From an uncultured Lachnospiraceae bacterium (GTDB taxonomy: Bacteria > Bacillota > Clostridia > Lachnospirales > Lachnospiraceae): 15,039 nt of DNA. The DNA lies in contig CAKRNI010000046.1 in assembly GCA_934370915.1 (NCBI GenBank), positions 1 through 15,039 of the forward strand, in the 5' to 3' direction. The translations under genes were made by a program, and so were the position numbers. How positions within the stretch are numbered: position 1 is the first letter of the stretch; each line of letters begins with the position of its first letter. Below, piece by piece: positions 6,179 to 13,272 of this stretch. The notes beneath the pieces are model-generated. The model ran no database searches and was not told where the DNA came from. It saw only the letters and a program-made list of their open reading frames with translations.

Positions 6179-6910
6179 ATGACAGAAATGTTTGGACTTG
6201 GAACGATCATAAACGTCGCTGCGATCATCGTTGGCGGCGTGATGGAATTATTATTTGGAAAGAAGCTCACGGAGCGGTACCAGAGCAATCTGATGATGGC
6301 ATCGGCGCTCTGTGTGCTGTTTATCGGGGTCTCGGGATGCATGGAGCAGATGTTAAAGCTCACGGAGAGCGGGCTTTCCTCCTCGGGATCCATGATGATG
6401 ATCGTCTGCTTTGCGGTGGGCGCGCTCATCGGCGAGTGGATCGATCTCGATACGAAGATGGAGCAGTTCGGCGAGTGGTTAAAGGAAAAGACGAAGAGCG
6501 AGGGAGATAATTCCTTCGTGGACGCGTTTGTGACAGCATCCCTGACGGTCTGTATCGGGGCTATGGCAGTTGTAGGTTCCATCAAGGACGGAATTTACGG
6601 GGATTACTCGATCTTAGCCGCAAAGGCAGTTCTGGACATGATTATCATCGCGATCATGACGGCATCCATGGGAAAGGGATGTATCTTTTCGGCGATCCCG
6701 GTGGGAATGTTCCAGGGAGTGATGACACTGCTGGCGAAGCTCATTGAGCCGTTTCTCACGGATGAGGGACTGGCGGACATGTCCTTAACAGGATCTATTT
6801 TAATTTTCTGCGTTGGTGTAAATCTGATCTGGGGAAAGAAGGTCAAGGTGGCAAACCTGCTTCCGGCGATTTTTCTCGCGGCGGTGTGGCCGTACTTTCC
6901 CTGGGCTTAA
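6179..6910 (+). CDS. DUF554 family membrane protein (YqgA/YdfK-like)
   Basis: This protein of 243 residues (240 from the alternative start) has about seven hydrophobic segments and the DUF554 opening MFGLGTIINVAAIIVGG, a Gly-rich first helix. Other family-like stretches are FAVGALIGEWIDLDTKMEQFGEWLK (78-102), FVTASLTVCIGAMAVVGSIKDG (117-138) and CVGVNLIWGKKVKVANLLPAI (211-231). Known: the family is widespread in Firmicutes as a probable transporter or membrane protein, and no reaction is firmly established. The start is uncertain. ATG 6179 and ATG 6188 are both in frame; the latter gives the usual family N-terminus. Neither has a recognisable ribosome binding site, unlike every neighbour. The upstream frame closes at 6119. 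It has its own promoter and is not obviously in an operon. Confidence 0.85.
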   Translation: MTEMFGLGTIINVAAIIVGGVMELLFGKKLTERYQSNLMMASALCVLFIGVSGCMEQMLKLTESGLSSSGSMMMIVCFAVGALIGEWIDLDTKMEQFGEWLKEKTKSEGDNSFVDAFVTASLTVCIGAMAVVGSIKDGIYGDYSILAAKAVLDMIIIAIMTASMGKGCIFSAIPVGMFQGVMTLLAKLIEPFLTDEGLADMSLTGSILIFCVGVNLIWGKKVKVANLLPAIFLAAVWPYFPWA

Positions 6911-6928
6911 ATAAAAAAGTAAATGCGG

Positions 6929-6949
6929 CAAATACAGAGTCAGTATTTG
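6929..6949 (+). other. Stem-loop after the DUF554 gene
   Basis: CAAATAC (6929-6935) and GTATTTG (6943-6949) form a perfect 7-bp stem with a 7-base loop, 18 bases after the stop. There is no T-run, so termination is doubtful. The short mobile element begins ten bases further on. Confidence 0.4.
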
Positions 6950-6950
6950 T

Positions 6951-6958
6951 GGTTGAAA
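6951..6958. repeat. Left target-site duplication
   Basis: GGTTGAAA directly precedes the left terminal repeat of the mobile element and is repeated exactly at 7092-7099. Eight bases is the duplication length known for IS66-family transposition. Confidence 0.75.
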
Positions 6959-7091
6959 GTAACTGTTCAGTAGGTCTGCGCACTTGCTGCGCTGACCGTA
7001 AGAAAACATAGGCTGGAAGGCAAAAATCCCATCAGCGAAGCTGATCTGGAATGGATTTTTGCACGTAACTATGAAGGTACTGAATAGTTAC
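6959..7091. mobile_element. Non-autonomous mobile element (MITE), probably IS66-type
   Basis: The element is 133 bp with no coding capacity. Its ends are GTAACTGTTCAGTA (6959-6972) and TACTGAATAGTTAC (7078-7091), inverted repeats matching at 13 of 14 bases. It is flanked by an exact 8-bp direct repeat. Ends starting GTAA with 8-bp duplications are known features of the IS66 family, so a relative probably mobilised it. Inside it are three foldable segments: GGTC-T-GCGC with GCGC-T-GACC (6973-6997); GCAAAAATCC with GGATTTTTGC (7020-7062), enclosing ATCAGC-GAA-GCTGAT; and GTAACTAT with ATAGTTAC (7065-7091) at the right end. It sits in the DUF554/ABC-F gap and interrupts neither gene. Confidence 0.8.
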
Positions 7092-7099
7092 GGTTGAAA
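7092..7099. repeat. Right target-site duplication
   Basis: GGTTGAAA directly follows the right terminal repeat and matches 6951-6958. Removing the element and one copy would restore a plain spacer between the DUF554 and ABC-F genes. Confidence 0.75.
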
Positions 7100-7108
7100 G
7101 ATAAAAGA

Positions 7109-7128
7109 GCAGTTGTAAAAATAACTGC
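7109..7128 (+). other. Hairpin in the ABC-F leader
   Basis: GCAGTT (7109-7114) and AACTGC (7123-7128) form a 6-bp stem with an 8-base loop, 58 bases before the ABC-F start codon. Some ABC-F genes are controlled by leader attenuation, but no T-run follows this hairpin and no convincing leader peptide is present. Confidence 0.3.
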
Positions 7129-7186
7129 GGTGTACAAAAAGTATGCGGCTGTGAAGCTGTTACAGTGATAGAAACAGGAGGATTTT

Positions 7187-9169
7187 ATGATTTTATCCTG
7201 CAGCAATATCTGCAAATCATTCGGAAGCGACGATATTATCAAGAACGCTTCCTTTCATATTGAAGACCATGAAAAAGCGGCGATCGTCGGCATCAACGGA
7301 GCGGGAAAATCGACGCTCTTAAAGATCATTGTTGGCGAGCTGGCACCGGATTCTGGTGAGGTGGTGCTTGGAAGCGGGAAGACGTTGGGCTACCTGGCAC
7401 AGAATCAGGATCTTTTAAGCCACAGGACCATCTATGAGGAGATGCTGGATGCGAAAAAGTCCGTCATCGCCATGGAAAATCGTCTGAGAGATCTCGAAAA
7501 TTCCATGAAGGCGGCATCCGGGGAAGAGCTGGAGACCATGATGAACCAGTACAGCCGTTTAAGCCACGAGTTTGAGCTCATCAACGGCTATGCCTGGAAG
7601 AGTGAGATCGTGGGCGTCTTAAAGGGACTTGGCTTTACGGAGGAGGAGTTCTCCAAGCAGATCTCCACGCTTTCCGGCGGACAAAAGACACGAGTTTCTC
7701 TAGGCAAGCTTCTTCTCACAAACCCGGATATCATTCTTCTCGATGAGCCGACGAACCATCTCGATATGTCTTCCATCGCATGGCTGGAGACATATCTTTT
7801 AAACTACCGCGGTGCTGTCCTCATCGTTGCCCATGACCGGTATTTCCTCGATAAGATCGTCACAAAGGTCATCGAGCTGGACAATGGACATGCCATTGTG
7901 TACTCCGGAAACTATACGGCCTACAGCGAAAAGAGAGCGCAGATGCGCGCGATCCAGATGAAGGCGTACTTAAACCAGCAGCAGGAGATCAGGCACCAGG
8001 AAGCGGTCATCGAAAAGTTAAAATCCTTCAACCGGGAGAAATCCATCAAGAGAGCGGAGAGCCGGGAAAAGATGCTCGATAAGATCGAAGTCCTGGAGAA
8101 GCCGACGGAGGTCAACGACGCTATGGATATTCGCCTGGAACCGAATATCTTAAGCGGAAACGATGTGCTGACGGTGAACGGTCTGGCGAAATCCTTTGGC
8201 GCCCAGACGCTGTTTACGGATCTGAGCTTTGATGTGAAGCGCGGGGAGCGCGTTGCGATCATCGGTGACAACGGAACGGGAAAAACAACGATCTTAAAGA
8301 TCATCAACGGCCTTGTGGAGCCGGATGACGGCGAGATCATCCTTGGTTCCAGAGTCCACATCGGATATTATGACCAGGATCATCAGGTCCTTCATATGGA
8401 GAAGACGTTGTTTGAGGAGATCTCTGACGCCTATCCGGGAATGTCAAACACCCAGATCAGAAGTACGTTAGCGGCATTCCTCTTCACCGGGGACGATGTA
8501 TTTAAGCGGATCGGGGACTTAAGCGGCGGAGAGAGAGGACGTGTCTCCCTCGCGAAGCTCATGCTCTCCGAGGCAAACTTCCTGATCCTCGATGAGCCGA
8601 CAAACCACCTTGATATTACATCAAAGGAGATTCTGGAGAACGCCTTAAGCCATTACGGCGGGACGGTGCTCTACGTCTCCCATGACCGGTATTTTATCAA
8701 CAAGACCGCCACGAGGATCCTGGATCTCACCGGAAAGCGGATGATGAATTATATCGGAAACTATGATTATTATCTGGAAAAACATGAGGCGATGATGAAC
8801 GCCCATTTTGGAACCGAGAACGTGGAAAGTACCGGAGGAATCGTCGGATTCGGTGCGTCAAAGACTGGGGCTGCAGCCGATGCTTCCAATAACGCGGCAC
8901 AGGGCAGCGCGGCGGACGCAGGTGGAAAGCTTGACTGGAAAGCCCAAAAGGAAGAGCAGGCCCGCCAGAGAAAGCGCCAAAATGATCTCAAGAAAGTCGA
9001 GGATGAGATCCACAAGCTTGAGACGAGGGACGGCGAGATCGACGGACTTCTCTGTGACGAGAGCGTCTTCTCCGATGTGGCGAAGCTCATGGAGTTAAAT
9101 AAAGAAAAAGAGGAGATCGCAGGGAAACTTGAGACTCTTTATGAAAAATGGGAAGAGCTGGCTGAATAA
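7187..9169 (+). CDS. ABC-F family ATPase (ribosome-associated translation factor)
   Basis: This 660-residue protein has two ABC ATPase domains and no membrane segments, the ABC-F layout. Domain 1: Walker A GINGAGKS (35-42), signature LSGGQ (162-166), Walker B IILLDEP (182-188). Domain 2: GDNGTGKT (360-367), LSGGE (445-449), FLILDEP (465-471). The linker at about 245-320 is the charged helical P-site tRNA interaction motif. A Gly/Ala/Ser-rich spacer (about 550-582) leads to a C-terminal coiled coil (583-659), as in YdiF/Uup-like members. Known: ABC-F proteins enter the ribosomal E site to relieve stalled or drug-blocked ribosomes. The linker is not clearly lengthened, so a housekeeping role is likelier than antibiotic resistance, though the sequence alone does not settle it. 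ATG 7187 follows AGGAGG (7176-7181). Confidence 0.94.
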   Translation: MILSCSNICKSFGSDDIIKNASFHIEDHEKAAIVGINGAGKSTLLKIIVGELAPDSGEVVLGSGKTLGYLAQNQDLLSHRTIYEEMLDAKKSVIAMENRLRDLENSMKAASGEELETMMNQYSRLSHEFELINGYAWKSEIVGVLKGLGFTEEEFSKQISTLSGGQKTRVSLGKLLLTNPDIILLDEPTNHLDMSSIAWLETYLLNYRGAVLIVAHDRYFLDKIVTKVIELDNGHAIVYSGNYTAYSEKRAQMRAIQMKAYLNQQQEIRHQEAVIEKLKSFNREKSIKRAESREKMLDKIEVLEKPTEVNDAMDIRLEPNILSGNDVLTVNGLAKSFGAQTLFTDLSFDVKRGERVAIIGDNGTGKTTILKIINGLVEPDDGEIILGSRVHIGYYDQDHQVLHMEKTLFEEISDAYPGMSNTQIRSTLAAFLFTGDDVFKRIGDLSGGERGRVSLAKLMLSEANFLILDEPTNHLDITSKEILENALSHYGGTVLYVSHDRYFINKTATRILDLTGKRMMNYIGNYDYYLEKHEAMMNAHFGTENVESTGGIVGFGASKTGAAADASNNAAQGSAADAGGKLDWKAQKEEQARQRKRQNDLKKVEDEIHKLETRDGEIDGLLCDESVFSDVAKLMELNKEKEEIAGKLETLYEKWEELAE

Positions 9170-9182
9170 GCCGGCTCTTTTT
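9154..9182 (+). terminator. Intrinsic terminator containing the ABC-F stop codon
   Basis: AGAGCTGGCT (9154-9163) pairs with AGCCGGCTCT (9169-9178), ten pairs with one G-U, followed by a run of Ts to 9182. The stem begins inside the last codons and the TAA stop (9167-9169) lies in the loop and stem base. Terminating ribosomes would cover it. Confidence 0.85.
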
Positions 9183-9206
9183 CTGCGTGAATGACAGAAG
9201 GATCAT

Positions 9207-9223
9207 TTGAGAAAAATTCTCAA
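9207..9223. promoter_or_regulatory. 17-bp palindrome upstream of the lysR-type gene
   Basis: TTGAGAA-AAA-TTCTCAA is a perfect 7-3-7 palindrome about 100 bases upstream of the predicted lysR transcription start. It could be an autoregulatory operator. It lacks the T-N11-A core, which weakens assignment to the LysR protein. Confidence 0.4.
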
Positions 9224-9281
9224 TAAGGAAAACAAATAATCGAATTAAGTTTTTTATATAGCTGCTATTCCATGGGACAGT

Positions 9282-9310
9282 TTGTCAAAATTTTGTTAAG
9301 ATGATACAAT
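9282..9310 (+). promoter_or_regulatory. Promoter for the lysR-type gene
   Basis: TTGTCA (9282-9287) and TACAAT (9305-9310) have a 17-base spacer, close to the sigma-A consensus. Transcription would start near 9317, leaving a leader of about 115 bases. Confidence 0.7.
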
Positions 9311-9432
9311 AATGAATATAATGATGAAAGAAATTACGACAGTCAGAGTCGGAGCACATGGCTTTCCGGATTGAAAAAGATGTATGATCGTTCGATTCCG
9401 GAAGTGGTGTACCTGAGAGAGGAGCGATATTC

Positions 9433-10359
9433 ATGGATCTTCGGGAACAGAAATATGTCTGCACACTGGCAGAGCTTGGAAACCTGACGAGAGCGGCAGA
9501 AAGACTTTATATTTCTCAGCCGGCCCTCAGCATTTATATCACAAATCTGGAAAAAAATCTTGGAACTCCTCTGTTTGACAGAAGCGGAAAGAAGTTTACA
9601 CTGACTTATGCAGGGGAACAGTATGTGAAGAGAGCGGAAAAGATGCTCGAGCTGGAGCGGGAATTCAATGAGGAGATCGAAAAAATCTCCAGGGAGACGG
9701 CAGGGCGGATCCGTCTCGGAATCTCCCAGCGGCGGGGCTGCTTTTTCCTGCCTCCGGTGATTGCCGAATATGAGAGGCGCTGGCCGGAGATCGATCTGGT
9801 GGTACGGGAGGGAAACCTTACGGATCTCGGGGAGATGTTTAGGAACGGTGAGCTTGATATGGTCATTCTGAACCGGATGGATGTGAAGGAAAATATGGAT
9901 ACGGAACTTCTGTTTCAGGAAGAATTCCTCGCAGCGGTTCCGGTCTGTCATGAGATCAATGAAAAGTCGGAGTATGTGCCCGGAAGCCGTTTCCGAAAGC
10001 TCAAGCCGGAGTATCTGAATGGGGAGGTTCTGATCTTACATACGGCCTGGCAGAGCAGCAGGAAGATCGAGGATGCGATTCTGAGACAACATGGCGTGAC
10101 GCCCGGAAAGGTCCGTGTGATCCGCAGCATGGAGACCGCGGTCCAGATGGCGGCGGAAGGTCTTGGGATTACCTTTATCAGGGAAGCGTATGCGGTGAAT
10201 TTCCATTACCGGAAGCCGGTAAACTATTATATTCTGGATATCGAACGCCATAAACGCGATGTGGTCGTTGCATTCAAAAAAAATGGTGAGCTTCCGGCCT
10301 ATATGAAAGGTCTGGTAGAGATCCTGAAAGAATTTGGACAGGACTATCTTGAACGATAG
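9433..10359 (+). CDS. LysR family transcriptional regulator
   Basis: This 308-residue protein has the standard length and layout of LysR-type regulators, which bind DNA as tetramers and switch nearby genes on or off when a small ligand binds. Residues 1-60 form the winged helix-turn-helix: LAELGNLTRAAERLYISQPA is the helix-turn-helix core, followed by LEKNLGTPLFDRSGKKFTLT. A linker helix (about 65-88) leads to the periplasmic-binding-like effector domain beginning near GRIRLGISQRRGCFFLPPVI. ATG 9433 follows GAGAGGAG by about nine bases. The next two genes, an amidohydrolase and a carrier on the same strand, are the likely targets, and a palindrome with the family core lies 62 bases beyond its stop. 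The ligand is unknown; a hydrolysis product or the transported conjugate is a reasonable guess. Confidence 0.94.
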   Translation: MDLREQKYVCTLAELGNLTRAAERLYISQPALSIYITNLEKNLGTPLFDRSGKKFTLTYAGEQYVKRAEKMLELEREFNEEIEKISRETAGRIRLGISQRRGCFFLPPVIAEYERRWPEIDLVVREGNLTDLGEMFRNGELDMVILNRMDVKENMDTELLFQEEFLAAVPVCHEINEKSEYVPGSRFRKLKPEYLNGEVLILHTAWQSSRKIEDAILRQHGVTPGKVRVIRSMETAVQMAAEGLGITFIREAYAVNFHYRKPVNYYILDIERHKRDVVVAFKKNGELPAYMKGLVEILKEFGQDYLER

Positions 10360-10369
10360 AAAATCATGA

Positions 10370-10398
10370 TTGCTAATAGTAATCTTAAGTTTTATATA
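10370..10398 (+). promoter_or_regulatory. Candidate promoter for the M20-yfcC unit
   Basis: TTGCTA (10370-10375) and TATATA (10393-10398) have a 17-base spacer. Transcription would start near 10405, just before the LysR-type palindrome. Confidence 0.45.
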
Positions 10399-10420
10399 TT
10401 TCACGGGCACCTTCGATGTC

Positions 10421-10439
10421 TGATATCATTGTGGTATCA
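10421..10439. promoter_or_regulatory. Candidate LysR-type operator
   Basis: TGATATC-ATTGT-GGTATCA has 7-base arms with one mismatch and contains T-N11-A (TATC-N5-GGTA). It sits between the lysR-type gene and the M20 gene. It would lie at about +25 of the predicted start, a repressing position, unless the true promoter is elsewhere. Confidence 0.5.
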
Positions 10440-10445
10440 AACAAC

Positions 10446-10452
10446 GGAGGTG
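10446..10452 (+). promoter_or_regulatory. Ribosome binding site that fixes the M20 hydrolase start
   Basis: GGAGGTG is six bases before the ATG at 10459. The in-frame ATG at 10366 lies upstream of the operator palindrome and would add 31 residues unlike the family. Confidence 0.85.
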
Positions 10453-10458
10453 CTTTTT

Positions 10459-11646
10459 ATGTTGAAAGAAGTCATGTTCCGGGATATTGATGGGATCCGG
10501 AATGAAATGACGGCTATGGCGGATGATATTTTTGACCATCCGGAGATTGGGCTGGAGGAGTTTCATGCGCAGAAAGTTCTTACGGACTGGCTGGAGAAGG
10601 AAGGCTTCGCAGTAGAGAGAGGGGTTGCCGGTGTAGAGACCGCGTTTAAGGCTGTCTACCGTCACGGTGAAGGCGGACCGAATATCGGACTGCTCTGTGA
10701 GTATGACGCTCTTCCGGGAATCGGACATGCCTGCGGACATCATATGCAGGGACCATCGATCCTGGCTGCCGCTAAGGCGCTGAAGGACGCAGAGATCAGG
10801 GAACCGTATACGATCACGGTTTATGGAACTCCGGCGGAGGAGAGCGTCAGCGGAAAGATCAGAATGATCCAGAACGGATGTACATTTGAGGAATTGGATG
10901 CGGCACTTATGATGCACGGCGGTCCGGCAACTCAGGTGGATGTGAAGTCTCTGGCAAATTCCAAGTACAAAGTGATCTTCCACGGTGTGAGCGCCCACGC
11001 GGCGATCAAGCCGGAGAAGGGAAGAAGTGCTCTTGACGCTCTGATCCTGGCATTTCAGGGGATCGAATTCCTGAGAGAGCATGTCAACTCCGACGTAAAG
11101 ATCCATTACACGGTCGTGAACTGCGGCGGAACTCCTGCAAATGTGGTTCCGGCTTACGCGGAAGCGAGTGTGTATGTCCGCTCCTACAACCGTGCGTATC
11201 TCGATACCGTATGTAAACGGTTTGAGAAGGTTTTAAAGGGTGCTGCCATGATGACAGAGACTGAGGTGGAGATCATCGAGGAGAAGAAGGTAGACAACAA
11301 GATTCCGGTTCTCACCTTAAATGATCTTGTGATGAAGCAGGCTGAGGAAATCCATGCTCCGCAGATCGCTCCGGCGCGGGAGAAGACAGGTTCCACAGAT
11401 TTCGGAAATGTCATGAGACGTGTTCCGGGGACATGCGCGAGAATCGCGTTTGTGGCACCGGGGGCTGCAGCCCATTCTCAGGAGTACATCGAAGCCGGTA
11501 AGACGGAAGCTGCCCATGACGCAGTGATCTACGGGGCAAAGATCCTCGCAGGGACCGCACTGGAGCTCATCGAAAATCCGGAGCTTTTAAAACAGGCGAA
11601 AGAGGAATTCAGGAAAAATCTGGCAAAAGAGAATTCTGAAGTTTAA
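10459..11646 (+). CDS. M20 family metallo-amidohydrolase (M20D/AbgB-PM20D2-like)
   Basis: This 395-residue cytosolic zinc-type hydrolase would cleave an amide bond to release an amino acid. Visible metal-site residues: HACGHH (Cys92, His94), PAEES (Glu127-Glu128), MMHGG (His153), and His339 in AAAHSQEY. The lid/dimerisation domain starts around KVIFHGVSAHAAIKPEKGRS (171-190). CEYDALPGIGHACGH (80-94) is characteristic of the subgroup with AbgB (p-aminobenzoyl-glutamate hydrolase) and PM20D2 (dipeptides such as beta-alanyl-lysine). No signal peptide is visible, so the substrate must be imported. The downstream YfcC-type carrier, 70 bases away, is the likely importer, with the upstream LysR protein as regulator. 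The substrate could be an N-acyl or aminoacyl conjugate, a dipeptide or a folate breakdown product; the sequence does not decide. Confidence 0.92.
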   Translation: MLKEVMFRDIDGIRNEMTAMADDIFDHPEIGLEEFHAQKVLTDWLEKEGFAVERGVAGVETAFKAVYRHGEGGPNIGLLCEYDALPGIGHACGHHMQGPSILAAAKALKDAEIREPYTITVYGTPAEESVSGKIRMIQNGCTFEELDAALMMHGGPATQVDVKSLANSKYKVIFHGVSAHAAIKPEKGRSALDALILAFQGIEFLREHVNSDVKIHYTVVNCGGTPANVVPAYAEASVYVRSYNRAYLDTVCKRFEKVLKGAAMMTETEVEIIEEKKVDNKIPVLTLNDLVMKQAEEIHAPQIAPAREKTGSTDFGNVMRRVPGTCARIAFVAPGAAAHSQEYIEAGKTEAAHDAVIYGAKILAGTALELIENPELLKQAKEEFRKNLAKENSEV

Positions 11647-11672
11647 AAGCAAAACAGATACCATCAGACACA

Positions 11673-11694
11673 CCGGCAGAACAAAAACTGCCGG
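11673..11694 (+). other. Stem-loop between the M20 and YfcC genes
   Basis: CCGGCAG (11673-11679) and CTGCCGG (11688-11694) form a perfect GC-rich 7-bp stem with an A-rich 8-base loop. No T-run follows, so read-through is expected. It may set the relative levels of the two messages. Confidence 0.5.
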
Positions 11695-11716
11695 AACCTA
11701 AGAACAGGGGATTACT

Positions 11717-13093
11717 ATGGAAAAAAAGAAATTTAAGATGCCGCATTCGTATGTTATTATCTTTATGCTGCTGATCTTTGTATCGATCATGACATACCTG
11801 ATCCCGGCACATGAATATGACCGTGAGAAGAATGAGGCAGGCAACACCACAGTTATTGTAGAATCTTATCATGAAGTTGAGGGTGAACCGGTTCCGGTCT
11901 GGAAGATCCCGAACTTTGTCATGAAGGGACTTTCCAAACAGGCTGACATTATTTTCCCGTTGATCGTGATCGCCGGCTGCCTTGAGGTGATCTTATCCAC
12001 AGGAATGTTCCATGCGTACTGTGGAAAGATGGCAATGAAGTGCAAAGGTAAGGAGAAAATATTCATACCAGCGATCCTGTTGATTTTTGCCTTTATCGGT
12101 ATTACACAGTCCACAAATAAGTTTATCGGATTTGCTCCGCTGGGAGTTATGCTCGCCGCAACGCTTGGTTATGACGCGATTGTCGGTGTGGCGATCGTCC
12201 TTCTCGGTGTCGGCATTGGCTTCTCAACGGGTATTCTTGCGCCGACAACAGCCGTTGCACAGGATCTCGCAGAGCTCCCGGCCTATTCCGGTATGTGGCT
12301 CCGTGTTGTGAGCTTCGTCCTCTTCTATGTTGCGACAGCCGCTTATATCATCTGGTACGGCGAGCGCTGCAAAAAGGATCCGACGAAGAGCGCGATCTAC
12401 GGTGTGGAAGGTGTCAGCAGTTTTGATGTATCCGGCACACAGGTCGAGGTAAACAAGCGTCATCCGTACGTTTTAGCAGTATTTTTAATCTCCTTCGGTA
12501 CATTAATGTATGGCTGCATCACCCGCGGCTGGGGTCTTGTTGAGACAGCTGTCTGCTTATTCTGGATGGCATTCATCGGCGGACTTATTTACGGATACGA
12601 TCCGAGCACGATCGCAAAAAACTTTGTGAAAGGCGCGAAGAACATGACTTCTGCAGCCCTGATCGTTGGTCTCGGCGCTACGGTTGCCCTGATCCTTCAG
12701 TCCGCAAAGGTTCTTGACACGGTTGTTTACGGACTTGCAAATATGCTGTCCCTGTTCCCGAACTTCTTAAAACCGGCTGTTATGCTCGTCATGAACGTGA
12801 TCGTCAATGGTTTCGTAACATCAGGTACCGGTCAGGCAGCGGTTGTTATGCCGGTTATGGTTCCGCTTGCTGACGTAGCGGGCGTGACAAGACAGACCGC
12901 AGTTCTTGCATATAAGTTCGGTGACGGCTTCTGTAACTACATTCTTCCGCATGCGTCTGCCCTTATGGGATTCCTCGGTGCTACCGGTATCGGTTATGAC
13001 CGCTGGATGAAATTTATGGGCAAGCTGTTCGGAATCTGGATGCTTTTAGGATCCGCGATCCTGATCTTCGGTTACTTTGTACAGTACACGTAA
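11717..13093 (+). CDS. YfcC family carrier (C4-dicarboxylate/basic amino acid carrier superfamily)
   Basis: This 458-residue membrane protein of about twelve hydrophobic segments begins KMPHSYVIIFMLLIFVSIMTYLIPA, the characteristic N-terminus of YfcC proteins (DcuC/arginine-antiporter-like superfamily). An external loop (about 30-70) precedes the second segment. The stretches ITQSTNKFIGFAPLGVMLAATLGYD (109-133) and NGFVTSGTGQAAVVMPVMVPLADVAG in the second half are the paired re-entrant regions typical of this group of secondary carriers. Known members are annotated as C4-dicarboxylate or basic amino-acid carriers, and few have been tested. The ATG follows AGGGG by nine bases. Placement directly after an M20 hydrolase suggests it imports that enzyme's substrate or exchanges substrate for product. 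A strong terminator follows. Confidence 0.9.
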   Translation: MEKKKFKMPHSYVIIFMLLIFVSIMTYLIPAHEYDREKNEAGNTTVIVESYHEVEGEPVPVWKIPNFVMKGLSKQADIIFPLIVIAGCLEVILSTGMFHAYCGKMAMKCKGKEKIFIPAILLIFAFIGITQSTNKFIGFAPLGVMLAATLGYDAIVGVAIVLLGVGIGFSTGILAPTTAVAQDLAELPAYSGMWLRVVSFVLFYVATAAYIIWYGERCKKDPTKSAIYGVEGVSSFDVSGTQVEVNKRHPYVLAVFLISFGTLMYGCITRGWGLVETAVCLFWMAFIGGLIYGYDPSTIAKNFVKGAKNMTSAALIVGLGATVALILQSAKVLDTVVYGLANMLSLFPNFLKPAVMLVMNVIVNGFVTSGTGQAAVVMPVMVPLADVAGVTRQTAVLAYKFGDGFCNYILPHASALMGFLGATGIGYDRWMKFMGKLFGIWMLLGSAILIFGYFVQYT

Positions 13094-13105
13094 CGATCCG
13101 GCAGA

Positions 13106-13123
13106 TCTGTGCAGCTGCACAGA
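13106..13123. repeat. Perfect 18-bp palindrome after the carrier gene
   Basis: TCTGTGCAGCTGCACAGA reads the same on both strands. It lies 13 bases after the carrier stop and ahead of the terminator. As RNA it can form a short hairpin only by opening its centre; as DNA it could be a dimeric protein site. Its role is unknown. Confidence 0.5.
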
Positions 13124-13149
13124 CTGATCAAACAGATATCGATATATTC

Positions 13150-13206
13150 AAAAGAAAATGTTCCGTCCGGTCAGGGAGATCGTGGAGGGGACATTTTCTT
13201 TTTTTT
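13150..13206 (+). terminator. Strong intrinsic terminator after the carrier gene
   Basis: AAAAGAAAATGTTCC (13150-13164) pairs with GGGACATTTTCTTTT (13188-13202), 15 pairs with one G-U, followed by Ts through 13206. It closes the LysR/M20/YfcC block. Confidence 0.92.
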
Positions 13207-13272
13207 CATGGGACAGGGCAGTTCCCGCGTTACTATACCCGCCCCAATTCGCTCAAATTCTTTGACAAGGAT

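Noticed and set aside
6959..7091. Structured non-coding RNA or riboswitch for the ABC-F gene
   Set aside because: The strong folding is better explained by a transposable element, given the terminal inverted repeats and the exact 8-bp flanking duplication.
10366..10458. N-terminal extension of the M20 hydrolase from ATG 10366
   Set aside because: It would translate the promoter and operator region, has no ribosome binding site, and the GGAGGTG at 10446-10452 points to ATG 10459.
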